IMG/VR virus record: IMGVR_UViG_3300042300_001229
Span: 1 to 64,000 of that record
Reading direction: 5' to 3' (one strand)
From: a virus
Length of the DNA stretch: 64,000 nt
The notes under the pieces were generated by a model. The model was not told the DNA's origin. It ran no database searches and saw only the letters and a list, made by a program, of their open reading frames with translations. Both the position numbers and the translations under genes were made by a program. Positions 8,508 through 16,324 of this stretch are shown here, one piece after another (position 1 is the stretch's first letter; each line of letters begins with the position of its first letter).

Positions 8508-8515
8508 TATTTATA
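8508..8515 (+). promoter_or_regulatory. late-type motif TATTTATA
   Basis: Ends 3 bases before the lysozyme ATG; flanked by GTCTA...TAGAC, giving a small palindrome around the motif. Confidence 0.5.
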
Positions 8516-8518
8516 GAC

Positions 8519-9436
8519 ATGAAAGTTTCACTTACAGAAGAACAATTTCAAAGAATCCAAACTAAATTCGTTTATGAAAGTATTATAGATGACATGGTGT
8601 TCAAACTATCATTAATCATAGAGAATGATGGTAAAACCGAACCAGACATGGAATGGGACTTTGAAAATGTTAAAAAGGATATTGATTTAGCAAAATCTTG
8701 GGTTCAAACAAAAGAAGATGCCAAAGAGTTTTTACAGACTTTGTCTAATAAAATAAAAAACCTACCTTCTCAAATTAAAAGAAAAATTATCAAATATGTG
8801 ATTTTTTCTTTAATTGGTCTTATTAGTATTGGACAAATAAAAAATTATTTAGAACCACCACTTGAAACTGCAGTTAAACAAGAAAAAGAAATTATTAAAA
8901 ATGTCGTTAAGGATTTAAGGATTAGAAAGTCATCAGACAAATTATTAAATCATTTAAAATGGGAAGAAGGTTCAATAATCCATAAAGGTGAACCAGTATT
9001 AACGGCTTATAATCTTGGTGATGGTGCAAAAACAATTGGTTATGGTCATGCTGTGTTTCCTGATGAAGAAGAATCGTTTGAATTTCTTCCAAGATATAAT
9101 AAAATCATTTCAGGTAAAACCAAAATCACAAAAGAACAAGCAGAAACACTACTTAAAGACGATATTAAAGAGGCAGAAAGTATTATCAATAGAATACTAG
9201 ATCAGTGGGAAGAACAAGGAATTACGCCACCAATAACTCAAAGTATGTATGATGCAATGGTGTCTATGGCATACAACATGGGACCTGGTATTAGAACATC
9301 CGATTTTATCCAATATGTTAAACGAGGTGATTTGGAAGGGGCAAAAAAGGAAATACTAAACACAAGTTCTCACATGTTTAACGAATACCCTGGTTTGAAA
9401 ACAAGACGAGAAAGAGAATATAAAATGTTTGGGTAA
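8519..9436 (+). CDS. GH24-type phage lysozyme with N-terminal peptide and membrane segment
   Basis: 305 residues. An N-terminal segment MKVSLTEEQFQRIQTKF resembles the shared peptide. It is followed by a helical linker, one hydrophobic segment at about 92-109 (YVIFSLIGLISIGQI) and a C-terminal T4/P22-type lysozyme domain from about 137. That domain shows the catalytic Glu in LKWEEGS, the Asp/Thr segment LGDGAKTIGYGHA, and the helix SMYDAMVSMAYNMGPG; it ends TRREREYKMFG, typical of GH24 C-termini. Family function: hydrolysis of the MurNAc-GlcNAc bond. The peptide and membrane segment suggest a virion-borne or membrane-linked lysin rather than a simple soluble endolysin. Overlaps the next start (TAATG). 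Confidence 0.9.
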   Translation: MKVSLTEEQFQRIQTKFVYESIIDDMVFKLSLIIENDGKTEPDMEWDFENVKKDIDLAKSWVQTKEDAKEFLQTLSNKIKNLPSQIKRKIIKYVIFSLIGLISIGQIKNYLEPPLETAVKQEKEIIKNVVKDLRIRKSSDKLLNHLKWEEGSIIHKGEPVLTAYNLGDGAKTIGYGHAVFPDEEESFEFLPRYNKIISGKTKITKEQAETLLKDDIKEAESIINRILDQWEEQGITPPITQSMYDAMVSMAYNMGPGIRTSDFIQYVKRGDLEGAKKEILNTSSHMFNEYPGLKTRREREYKMFG

Positions 9437-10092
9437 TGGATAACGAAAAAATATTAAAACTATTCAAACATTTTGCAGGTGATCCTTTGGACATACATGG
9501 TTTGGTTGTTACACCCGTTAAAGTAGAACCATCTGTTAGAAGAAATGGTAGAACTAACATGTATTTCAGAGTTCAAAACCCGAATGATGTTTCATATTTT
9601 TCACCAATTGTTGGGGATTATATTTATGATGAAACAGAAGACTTTGGGGATTTTGTAAATGAAAAAATTGATGTGTATTTTGTACCAAACTTTAAACAAG
9701 GAATTTATTTAAATGAAGAATTAAAATCAAGAATTCAAAAAGTGTTTAATTCCGTTAAAGAGATTAATTTTACATTAGGAACTCCTTTTATTGGTTATGA
9801 AAGATACAAATTATTTATTGAATCAGTTGGTGTATCAACAAGTTATTGGGATAATGAAAGTTTTGGTTTATACAATAATGTGAAAGTAGTAAGAGCCGAA
9901 AAAGATGGTGAGTGGTGGGATCCTAAAGTTGTTGTAAGTGAATATCTTAATGACTTTCTACCTGACAAAGAAAGTTACTGGGAAACAGAAAATCTTTACC
10001 CCCAAATTGACAACATCTTAAACAATTATCCCCTATTTAGGGATCCATACGGCAACAATTTAGGTTACTACGATACCAAGTTTATCCAATAA
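9436..10092 (+). CDS. unknown protein following lysozyme
   Basis: 218 residues, beginning MDNEKILKLFKHFAGDPLDIHG, with no signal peptide, membrane segment or recognised domain. A conserved-looking core contains VRRNGRTNMYFRVQNPNDVSY and a C-terminal aromatic region (SYWETENLYPQIDNIL). Translationally coupled to the lysozyme (1-base overlap). Its 3' end overlaps the convergent nuclease gene by 11 bases. Could be a virion component or lysis partner; not determined. Confidence 0.8.
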   Translation: MDNEKILKLFKHFAGDPLDIHGLVVTPVKVEPSVRRNGRTNMYFRVQNPNDVSYFSPIVGDYIYDETEDFGDFVNEKIDVYFVPNFKQGIYLNEELKSRIQKVFNSVKEINFTLGTPFIGYERYKLFIESVGVSTSYWDNESFGLYNNVKVVRAEKDGEWWDPKVVVSEYLNDFLPDKESYWETENLYPQIDNILNNYPLFRDPYGNNLGYYDTKFIQ

Positions 10093-11356
10093 CTTTTTTT
10101 GATCTTTTTTTACGGTGAAAAGAAATCACAAATCTGTGAACTTCATTTTGAACTTCAGCAAGCAAAAATCCAAACTCATTTCGTGGAATATCAAATGACG
10201 ACCCGTCAGTCAAGTGGATTGTTTGAGATTGGTGTTTGTCGTTTTTGGAAATAGAAATCAAATCAATACGAGATAACAAACCAAGAGATTCAAATACTTG
10301 TTTTGCAACACCCAACTGACCTTTACCACCATCAATAACAACAAGTGAAGGTAACTCTTGTTTTTCGTTCAAAAGTCTTGTAAAACGACGAGAAAGAACT
10401 TCAGTGAATGAAGCGTAGTCATCAGGACCCTCAACAGTTTTGATGTTAAACTTACGGTAGTTTGACTTATCAGTTTTACCATTCTTGTAACGAACAAGAG
10501 CAGACACTTGACAGTCACCACTAGTGTGAGAATTGTCAAACGCCTCAATCAAAGTAGGAACATTGATAAGACCCAAAGATTCTTTAAACTGACGAGCAAC
10601 ATCATTATACTTTCTAACACGAAAAGGTTCAAGTTTCTTTTGAAGTGAATCAACAACAGAGATTTTAGTTTTGAACTCTTGAGCTTTCTCAAACTCCATA
10701 GAATCAGAAAAATATTTCATAGACTTTTTCAAACGACTACGAACCTTGTCAAACTCAAAAGAAAATACTTCTTTCATCTCACTTACAATCTTCTTGTAGG
10801 AGAACTTTAGAATGTTTGAAATACAAGGTGCATTACAACGACCAAGATGAAACTCCAAACAAGTTTTGAACTTTTCGTTTGAAATGTTTTCTTCAGTCAA
10901 GTTGTAAGAACAAGAACGAAGATTGAAGATGTCGTGAACCATTTCATAGATCTCATAACAAGAGTTGGAACTTGTAGACTCAAGAAGGATCTGACCTGAA
11001 AAGTTAGAAGGATTACAAACTTGTAAACGAGGGAACTCCTCATCACTCAAAGTAATAAACCAACGACGAGATCTGTCGTCTTTTGCTTTGATGTTGTATT
11101 TTGGTTTCAAAGACTTGATAAGTTCGTCCTCCAACAAAAGAGCCTGTGACTCATCGTTAGTAGTCATGAACTCAACATCACGGATCTCACTCACAAGAGA
11201 AGTAGTCTTGATATCCTTGTGATTTTTTTGAAAGTAAGACTTCACTCGTTTCGGTAAAAACTTTGACTTACCCACATAGATGATCTGACCCTTCTCATTT
11301 TTGAAAAGGTAACAACCACTTGATTGGGGAATGTTTGAAAGTTTCTCTGTAATCAC
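10082..11356 (-). CDS. uvrC: UvrC-like nuclease lacking the C-terminal HhH domain
   Basis: 424 residues from a GTG at 11356; an in-frame ATG at 11383 lies upstream of the promoter's -7 element and cannot be the start. Domains: GIY-YIG nuclease (GCY at 14-16, YVG at 27-29, Arg37, Glu near 76), a Cys cluster (CLEFHLGRCNAPC) as in UvrC, a UVR-type coiled coil (MEFEKAQEFKTKI), and the UvrC RNase H-like nuclease (Asp in EAFDNSHTSGD, Asp in VVIDGGKGQL, His in EVHRFVISFHRKKR). The tandem helix-hairpin-helix at the end of bacterial UvrC (about 600 residues) is missing. Family role: dual incision of damaged DNA with UvrA/UvrB; a phage form could borrow host UvrAB. On the opposite strand to its neighbours. 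Confidence 0.92.
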   Translation of the reverse strand: MITEKLSNIPQSSGCYLFKNEKGQIIYVGKSKFLPKRVKSYFQKNHKDIKTTSLVSEIRDVEFMTTNDESQALLLEDELIKSLKPKYNIKAKDDRSRRWFITLSDEEFPRLQVCNPSNFSGQILLESTSSNSCYEIYEMVHDIFNLRSCSYNLTEENISNEKFKTCLEFHLGRCNAPCISNILKFSYKKIVSEMKEVFSFEFDKVRSRLKKSMKYFSDSMEFEKAQEFKTKISVVDSLQKKLEPFRVRKYNDVARQFKESLGLINVPTLIEAFDNSHTSGDCQVSALVRYKNGKTDKSNYRKFNIKTVEGPDDYASFTEVLSRRFTRLLNEKQELPSLVVIDGGKGQLGVAKQVFESLGLLSRIDLISISKNDKHQSQTIHLTDGSSFDIPRNEFGFLLAEVQNEVHRFVISFHRKKRSKKVIG

Positions 11357-11360
11357 AATA

Positions 11361-11368
11361 CAAATATA
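11361..11368 (-). promoter_or_regulatory. TATATTTG promoter for the UvrC-like gene
   Basis: Reverse strand reads TATATTTG, then TATT, then the GTG start. The 4-base gap decides the start codon and implies a leaderless mRNA. Confidence 0.75.
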
Positions 11369-11445
11369 GTGAAAATCTTTCAAATAATAACATAAACATC
11401 ATAAACTTTCATTGGCCCAAACCTAATTATTTTTTTGTCGTATTT

Positions 11446-12507
11446 ATGTGTATGAAACTAATATCTTTTATAGTATCTATATTTCTATTTTTCATTAGTT
11501 TATCACAAACTCAAACCGTAACTTTTAATTATACAGGTGCTGTTCAAACATGGGTTGTTCCACCTTGTGTTACTTCTATCAATGTAGTCGCCGCAGGAGC
11601 AAAAGGTGGAGGTGCTATTGGAGGAAACGGAGCAAGAATAACCGCAACAATAGCCGTAACACCAGGTCAAACTCTGAATATATATGTTGGTGGAATGGGG
11701 ACATGTGGAAATAATTCAGGAGGATGGAATGGTGGAGGAACAGGATATGCTTCTAACCCTGCGAATGTAACATATAATTCTTGTGGTGGTGGAGGTGCAA
11801 CTGATATTAGAATTGGAGGAACCGCACTTGCAAATAGAGTAATTGTTGCAGGAGCGGGTGGTGGTAAAGGTGGAGGATCAAACACAAATACACCTGGTGG
11901 TGGAGCCTTATGTAATAACGGAGCAAACGGAGGAAATACCTTTGGTGCTGGCGGTGGAGGAGGAACACAAGTTGCAGGAGGAAATGGTGGTGCTCCTTGG
12001 GCAGGAACACCTCCTGGTGGTCAAGCAGGAACATTAGGTCAAGGTGGAAATGGTGGATTTTGGCAAACGGCATCAGGTGGCGGTGGCGGTGGCGGTCGTT
12101 ATGGCGGTGGCGGTGGAGGAAATGATGGATGTTGCACTGGTGCTAACGGTGGAGGTGGTGGCGGTGGAGGATCTTCACTTGTCCCTGTTGGAGGAACTTG
12201 TTTACCCACAAACAACACAGGACACGGATATTTAACAATCACTTACACACCCGTTAATTTGGTGGTTAACCCAACCTCAACAAATGTCACATGTTTTGGA
12301 TTATGTGATGGAACCGCAAACTCAAATGTAACAACACCAGGGGCCACTTTTCTTTGGTCACCGGGAGGACAAACAACCCCTTCAATATCAAATCTTTGTC
12401 CTGGCACATATACCGTAACGGTAAATATAAGTGGTTGCACAGCAACAGGATCTGTAACTATAACCCAACCTAATCAAATATTGTTAGGTCCAATAAACCA
12501 TAATTAA
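11446..12507 (+). CDS. secreted glycine-rich protein with SprB-type repeat
   Basis: 353 residues. Signal peptide (LISFIVSIFLFFISLSQTQT), then a TFNYTGAVQTWVVPPCVTSI strand region and a long Gly-rich domain (residues about 45-255; runs of GGGG with GGGGATDIRIGG, as in Gly-rich ALK-type domains). A Cys-containing SprB-like repeat follows (TCFGLCDGTANSNV...CPGTYTVTVNISGC). It ends LLGPINHN. The SprB-like repeat matches repeats in the 816-residue protein at 40201. Part of a three-gene secreted set; the only T9SS sorting domain is on the third gene. Start at 11446 or at the second Met (11452). Confidence 0.85.
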   Translation: MCMKLISFIVSIFLFFISLSQTQTVTFNYTGAVQTWVVPPCVTSINVVAAGAKGGGAIGGNGARITATIAVTPGQTLNIYVGGMGTCGNNSGGWNGGGTGYASNPANVTYNSCGGGGATDIRIGGTALANRVIVAGAGGGKGGGSNTNTPGGGALCNNGANGGNTFGAGGGGGTQVAGGNGGAPWAGTPPGGQAGTLGQGGNGGFWQTASGGGGGGGRYGGGGGGNDGCCTGANGGGGGGGGSSLVPVGGTCLPTNNTGHGYLTITYTPVNLVVNPTSTNVTCFGLCDGTANSNVTTPGATFLWSPGGQTTPSISNLCPGTYTVTVNISGCTATGSVTITQPNQILLGPINHN

Positions 12508-12516
12508 AATAAAAAA

Positions 12517-13083
12517 ATGAAAAAATTATTTGTATTACTATTCATGTTTTTGACTACAACACTTTTTGGTCAATTAACAACAAACAATCCCGACACAATT
12601 TGTTTTCAATCAGGAACCCTTTCTCAATACACCGTTACTTCAGTTGGTAATGGAAACTATAACTGGACAATCCCTGCGTGTGCAACAATCCAATCAGGGC
12701 AAGGAACAAATACAATATTTGTCAATTGGTCCAATTGTCCTGCGGGTCTTATCAATAATGGTGTGTCGGTTACTTATACAAGTCCTCAAGGGTGTTTTTC
12801 ACCAGCGGTTAACCTAAATGTTTTAATTTATAATGTTGTTCCAACAATAACTCAAATTGGACCATTTTGTTCAACAGATCCATGTGTTCCTTTAGTTGGA
12901 ACTCCTGCGGGTGGGATTTGGTCGGGACCTGGTGTTGTTAATGGTCAATTCTGTCCTCAAACTGCGGGAGCAGGAACACACACAATATCTTATTTATATT
13001 CAAACGGAGGATGTTCATTTTCAACAACAATAAACGTAGTTGTAAACCCATTACCAACATTAACACCAATATCACATAACTAA
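12517..13083 (+). CDS. secreted PKD/Ig-like repeat protein
   Basis: 188 residues. Signal peptide MKKLFVLLFMFLTTTLFGQ, then two Ig/PKD-like beta domains with Cys pairs. The segment NYNWTIPACATIQSGQGTN parallels NYVWTNTMGNISSGQGTN in the 816-residue protein at 40201, and IGPFCSTDPCVPLVGTPAGG parallels IGPFCEYDNCINLIATPPNG there. It ends LTPISHN, the same kind of ending as the upstream gene. Exported, probably via Sec; extracellular or cell-surface. Overlaps the next ATG by one base. Confidence 0.85.
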   Translation: MKKLFVLLFMFLTTTLFGQLTTNNPDTICFQSGTLSQYTVTSVGNGNYNWTIPACATIQSGQGTNTIFVNWSNCPAGLINNGVSVTYTSPQGCFSPAVNLNVLIYNVVPTITQIGPFCSTDPCVPLVGTPAGGIWSGPGVVNGQFCPQTAGAGTHTISYLYSNGGCSFSTTINVVVNPLPTLTPISHN

Positions 13084-13652
13084 TGAAACAATTATTGTTT
13101 TTGTTTTTATTTTTTAGTTTAACTTGTTTTTCACAACAAGAATTTGAAATATGTGAAAGTTCAAATACCGTGACATATTCAACTTCAATTGATATGAGTG
13201 GAACTATTGAATGGTTTTTGAATGGTTTCAGTTTAGGAAACGGAAACGATATGAGTATTACATATAGTCAACCTGGTGATTATCAAATAGTGGCGGTTGG
13301 TTATAATGATTTAGGATGTCCAGGTCCACCTGTTGTGTATAATGTGAGTGTAACAAAATGTGATCCCTTAATTTATTGGGTCCCAAATTCTTTTACACCC
13401 GATAATAATGAATTTAATCAAACGTGGGGACCAGTAATAACAAGTGGGATTTCTTTAGAAAACTTTGAACTTACGGTTTATAATAGGTGGGGAAATATTG
13501 TTTGGCAAAGTAAAAACGCAAATACAAATTGGGACGGAACATATAATGGTAGTTTTGTTCCTGATGGAACATACTCTTGGATTATGAAAATTGACTTATT
13601 AGACTCTGATGAATTGAAAGTTATTTCAGGTTTTGTTACTATTATCAAATAA
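13083..13652 (+). CDS. secreted protein with T9SS type B C-terminal sorting domain
   Basis: 189 residues. Signal peptide MKQLLFLFLFFSLTCFSQ, one short beta domain, then a gliding-motility-associated C-terminal domain (CHU_C type) from about residue 96: YWVPNSFTPDNNEFNQTWGP, FELTVYNRWGNIVW, NWDGTYNGSFVPDGTYSW, and a closing GFVTIIK strand. In Bacteroidota this domain directs secretion and surface attachment through the type IX secretion system. A phage gene with such a domain would exploit the host T9SS. It has an almost identical ending in the protein at 40201. Confidence 0.92.
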   Translation: MKQLLFLFLFFSLTCFSQQEFEICESSNTVTYSTSIDMSGTIEWFLNGFSLGNGNDMSITYSQPGDYQIVAVGYNDLGCPGPPVVYNVSVTKCDPLIYWVPNSFTPDNNEFNQTWGPVITSGISLENFELTVYNRWGNIVWQSKNANTNWDGTYNGSFVPDGTYSWIMKIDLLDSDELKVISGFVTIIK

Positions 13653-13661
13653 AATTGATAT

Positions 13662-14012
13662 ATGGAAATAACTAAAATAAATTATAAAGAAGTTTATGAA
13701 AACTTCAAGGAAGTAAAACCAGATCTTTTAGATGAATATGCGACTTACTACGGATGTTATATCAAAGACAAGTTAGTTGGAATTGTTTCTTATGTTGAAC
13801 ATGATTCAGTTATTTATTTGTGCCATGCTTATGTTTTAGAAGAGTATAGAGATAGGGGAATCTACAAATTACTTTGGAACTATAGAGATTCAAAAATACA
13901 TGATACAGAAAAAACAATCTATGCTCACTGTAATGTTGATAGTTTGAAATACTTTATTAACAACGGTTTCTCTATTGAGAAAGCACTTTTCAAAGTTGTT
14001 AAAAACAAATAA
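13662..14012 (+). CDS. GNAT-family N-acetyltransferase
   Basis: 116 residues, a compact GNAT fold: KLVGIVSYVEHDSVIYLCHAYV (beta strands), EEYRDRGIYKLLWNYRDSKI (acetyl-CoA pyrophosphate loop; R-x-x-G-x-x pattern), and NVDSLKYFINNGFSIEKALFKVV. Substrate unknown. No N-terminal peptide, unlike the other GNAT at 53805. Spaced 9 bases after the T9SS gene. Confidence 0.85.
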   Translation: MEITKINYKEVYENFKEVKPDLLDEYATYYGCYIKDKLVGIVSYVEHDSVIYLCHAYVLEEYRDRGIYKLLWNYRDSKIHDTEKTIYAHCNVDSLKYFINNGFSIEKALFKVVKNK

Positions 14013-14053
14013 AAAAGTTTCAATATTTTCTTTTTTATGTCATTTACATTTAC

Positions 14054-14061
14054 TATATTTT
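14054..14061 (+). promoter_or_regulatory. TATATTTT promoter-like element for umuD
   Basis: TAnnTTT(T) variant, 5 bases before the umuD ATG; same geometry as the other putative leaderless starts. Last base deviates from the consensus. Confidence 0.5.
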
Positions 14062-14066
14062 AGTAT

Positions 14067-14384
14067 ATGTTAAGACATCAAAACCCAATTCAAATTAAAG
14101 CGACAACAACAGGATTTGCTTCACCAGCAGAAACCTATGTTGATAAAAGGTTAGATCTAAACGACTTAATTGTTAAAGATCATTATACAACATTTTATTT
14201 TAAGTATTCAGGACCAAGTGTGTTTGGAATTAACCAAGGAGATACAATTGTAATTGACCGAACTGAGGATCCAAAAGATGGGGATTTGGTAGTTTTAACA
14301 GAAAAAACACACTTCAAACTTAGAGAATACAAAGGACAAAAAAACTTATGGGGAAAAGTAACATGGATATTAAAGAAAATGTAA
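14067..14384 (+). CDS. umuD: UmuD-like S24 peptidase, polymerase V accessory subunit
   Basis: 105 residues (E. coli UmuD has 139). TGFASPAETYVDKRLDLNDL aligns with the UmuD N-terminal arm. Catalytic Ser51 lies in SGPSVFGINQGD and Lys84 in THFKLREY. The self-cleavage site of UmuD (Cys24-Gly25, 36 residues before the Ser) corresponds exactly to Thr15-Gly16 here, so Cys is replaced by Thr. By family it is activated by RecA filaments and joins UmuC as a translesion polymerase. Overlaps umuC by 37 bases. Confidence 0.9.
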   Translation: MLRHQNPIQIKATTTGFASPAETYVDKRLDLNDLIVKDHYTTFYFKYSGPSVFGINQGDTIVIDRTEDPKDGDLVVLTEKTHFKLREYKGQKNLWGKVTWILKKM

Positions 14385-15580
14385 GAAAGATTGGAATTAT
14401 TGACTGTAACAACTTTTATGTTAGTTGTGAACGGTTATTTAACCCTGAGTCAATTGGAAGACCTACCGTTGTATTATCAAACAACGACGGATGTGTGATT
14501 GCCAGATCTCAAGAAGCAAAAGATCTTGGAATTAAAATGGGTGAACCATTTTTCAAGAGCCGTGAGTTCATGGACCAACATAGATTTTGCGTCTATTCAT
14601 CAAATTATAACTTGTATGGTGATATCTCAGATCGGGTTATGAAAGTGATTGGTGAGTTTGGAAATGACATTGAAGTGTATTCTATTGATGAAGCTTTTGT
14701 TGATTTTTCAAACATTCCTCTTGAAGATCTAACAGAAACATTATTGGGAATCAAAGAAGAAGTAAGAAAGAAAGTTGGAATCCCTGTATCTATCGGTGTT
14801 GGTCCGAACAAAACCTTAGCTAAACTAACATCTTATTTAGCTAAACAACAGCTAAACTATAATGGTGTGTGTTCATACTGGGACTTACCAAACTTTAGAA
14901 ATATTTGTTATGGAATTGATGTAGATGAAGTTTGGGGTATTGGTAGAAAATGGGCAAAAAAATTAAAAAACATCGGTGTTGAATCGGTAGGTCAGTTTAT
15001 TAACACAAACGAATATACTGTTAGAAAGTTGATGAATATCAATGGTGTAAAAACACAATTGGAGTTAACAGAGATGTATTGTTTTCCAATTCAAAAAAAA
15101 TCCAAACCAAAGAAGAATATCGCTTCCACTCGTTCATTTGGAAAAGATGTACAGGACTTTGATCAATTGGGTGAAGCGATGTATACCTACATTAAAAACG
15201 GTGTAAAAAAACTAAGTCAAAACAAATTGTTTGCAAATAAGGCAACCATATTTGTTTCAGGAAACTATCATAAAGGAGATAAGTATCACCATTCTAAAAC
15301 AATCAAACTACAAACCCCAACAAGAGATCCCGATCTTATTTGGTCTCAGATTCATGAACAATACAAAGTTCTTTGTAATAAATCTGAAAAATATAAAAAG
15401 TGTGGAATTGTTTTTAATGAACTAACTCCCGACACAATTATTCAAACCTCTTTATTCAATGATGAGGTCCAAGTTGTTGAAGCACCACAGAATGAAACTC
15501 ATGAGTGGGAAATGAGACAAGACTATATTACTCAAAAATATACTACATCTTGGGATGAACTCCCTTATGTTTTTGTGTAG
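14348..15580 (+). CDS. umuC: UmuC-like Y-family DNA polymerase
   Basis: 410 residues. Y-family motifs are complete: IIDCNNFYVSCERLF (Asp19), VVLSNNDGCVIARSQEAK, YSIDEAFVDF (Asp114, Glu115), GIPVSIGVGPNKTLAKL, and a helix-hairpin-helix region VWGIGRKWAKKL. The little-finger domain is followed by the UmuC-specific C-terminus ending KYTTSWDELPYVFV. Translesion DNA synthesis with the UmuD partner encoded just upstream. An alternative ATG at 14363 would shorten it by 5 residues. Confidence 0.95.
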   Translation: MGKSNMDIKENVRKIGIIDCNNFYVSCERLFNPESIGRPTVVLSNNDGCVIARSQEAKDLGIKMGEPFFKSREFMDQHRFCVYSSNYNLYGDISDRVMKVIGEFGNDIEVYSIDEAFVDFSNIPLEDLTETLLGIKEEVRKKVGIPVSIGVGPNKTLAKLTSYLAKQQLNYNGVCSYWDLPNFRNICYGIDVDEVWGIGRKWAKKLKNIGVESVGQFINTNEYTVRKLMNINGVKTQLELTEMYCFPIQKKSKPKKNIASTRSFGKDVQDFDQLGEAMYTYIKNGVKKLSQNKLFANKATIFVSGNYHKGDKYHHSKTIKLQTPTRDPDLIWSQIHEQYKVLCNKSEKYKKCGIVFNELTPDTIIQTSLFNDEVQVVEAPQNETHEWEMRQDYITQKYTTSWDELPYVFV

Positions 15581-15588
15581 AAAAGTAT

Positions 15589-15727
15589 TTGAATGTAATT
15601 GTAAAACTTATTCGAAAAATCTTGAAGGAAAATGAACCTAGATTACCCAAAAAATTATGAACCAAAAATCAAAATAAAAGTTGAGAGTAAAAAAACTTAT
15701 AACAAAGGGAAAAAACTAGCTTATTAA
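15589..15727 (+). pseudogene. frameshifted small gene carrying the N-terminal peptide
   Basis: Frame 1 from a TTG at 15589 encodes a 23-residue peptide containing IVKLIRKILKENE, a typical form of the shared peptide, and stops at 15660. An overlapping frame from the ATG at 15632 encodes 31 residues (NLDYPKNYEPKIKIKVESKK and a short basic end) to 15727. One shift near 15632 would join peptide and body, so this looks like a frameshifted small packaged protein, or less likely a programmed shift. Confidence 0.45.
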
Positions 15728-15743
15728 ATTACTAATTAAATAG

Positions 15744-16028
15744 TTACATATTTTTTAAAACCATCTCCAAAGTATATATAGACTCTTTATCTTTTTTAGT
15801 TTGGATCTTTTTAGATTTCAAATAAGATAGCGAATCCATAATTTCTTGTTTTTTAGAAGTTGTAGGCTTTACCTCTTTGACGGAAGTTGTGTTTGAGTTC
15901 AAAACTTTTTTAACACTCGGAGTTTGTGAAGGTAAATTTGTATTATATAACAAATTATAAATCTTCGCCGCAGTCGTAGTGTCCTTAGCAAATAAATAAA
16001 TGAGAAAAAATTTAAATATCTTATACAT
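15744..16028 (-). CDS. unknown small basic protein with hydrophobic N-terminus
   Basis: 94 residues from the ATG at 16028, chosen because the longer start at 16070 overlaps the upstream gene's end. It begins MYKIFKFFLIYLFAKDTTTAA, a hydrophobic helix, then a Ser/Thr/Pro/Lys-rich linker and a helical C-terminus (KKIQTKKDKESIYTLEMVL). Membrane association through the N-terminus is possible. Second gene of a short minus-strand operon. Confidence 0.6.
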   Translation of the reverse strand: MYKIFKFFLIYLFAKDTTTAAKIYNLLYNTNLPSQTPSVKKVLNSNTTSVKEVKPTTSKKQEIMDSLSYLKSKKIQTKKDKESIYTLEMVLKNM

Positions 16029-16038
16029 CCAAACAAAT

Positions 16039-16251
16039 TTAAAATAAACCAATTTCTTCAGCTTCCTCAACAGTTAGATTATCCAAACCGATTTTTAACA
16101 TAGAGAAAAACTCCAAAACGGAAATATCAACACTTTTTTCTTCTTCAACTATTTCAACATAATCAGGTTCTTCATCAAACTCAAACATGCTATCTTCAAA
16201 ACGTGAGTCAATAAACTCATAAATGCGGTCGGTAATTTTGTTCATCTTCAT
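16039..16251 (-). CDS. unknown small acidic protein
   Basis: 70 residues from the ATG at 16251 (MKMNKITDRIYEFIDSRF...), strongly acidic with EEPDYVEIVEEEK and a C-terminal helix ending VEEAEEIGLF. The start is set by a TATCTTTG element 4 bases upstream. Acidic small early proteins of phages are often inhibitors of host proteins or DNA mimics, but nothing specific is visible here. Confidence 0.7.
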   Translation of the reverse strand: MKMNKITDRIYEFIDSRFEDSMFEFDEEPDYVEIVEEEKSVDISVLEFFSMLKIGLDNLTVEEAEEIGLF

Positions 16252-16255
16252 ACAA

Positions 16256-16263
16256 CAAAGATA
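16256..16263 (-). promoter_or_regulatory. TATCTTTG promoter, minus strand
   Basis: Four bases before the ATG at 16251; divergent from the late-type motif at 16313. Confidence 0.7.
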
Positions 16264-16312
16264 CAATTTTAAATGAAATAAATTACTTTTTTCATAAATA
16301 AATTTTCTAAAG

Positions 16313-16320
16313 TATTTATA
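16313..16320 (+). promoter_or_regulatory. late-type motif TATTTATA
   Basis: Ends 4 bases before the start of the 945-residue polyprotein. Confidence 0.5.
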
Positions 16321-16324
16321 TGAT

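Noticed and set aside
11667-12235. Several long ORFs on both strands across the Gly-rich gene
   Set aside because: They are shadows of the GGN/GGA-rich repeat coding in the frame of 11446-12507 and have no signals of their own.
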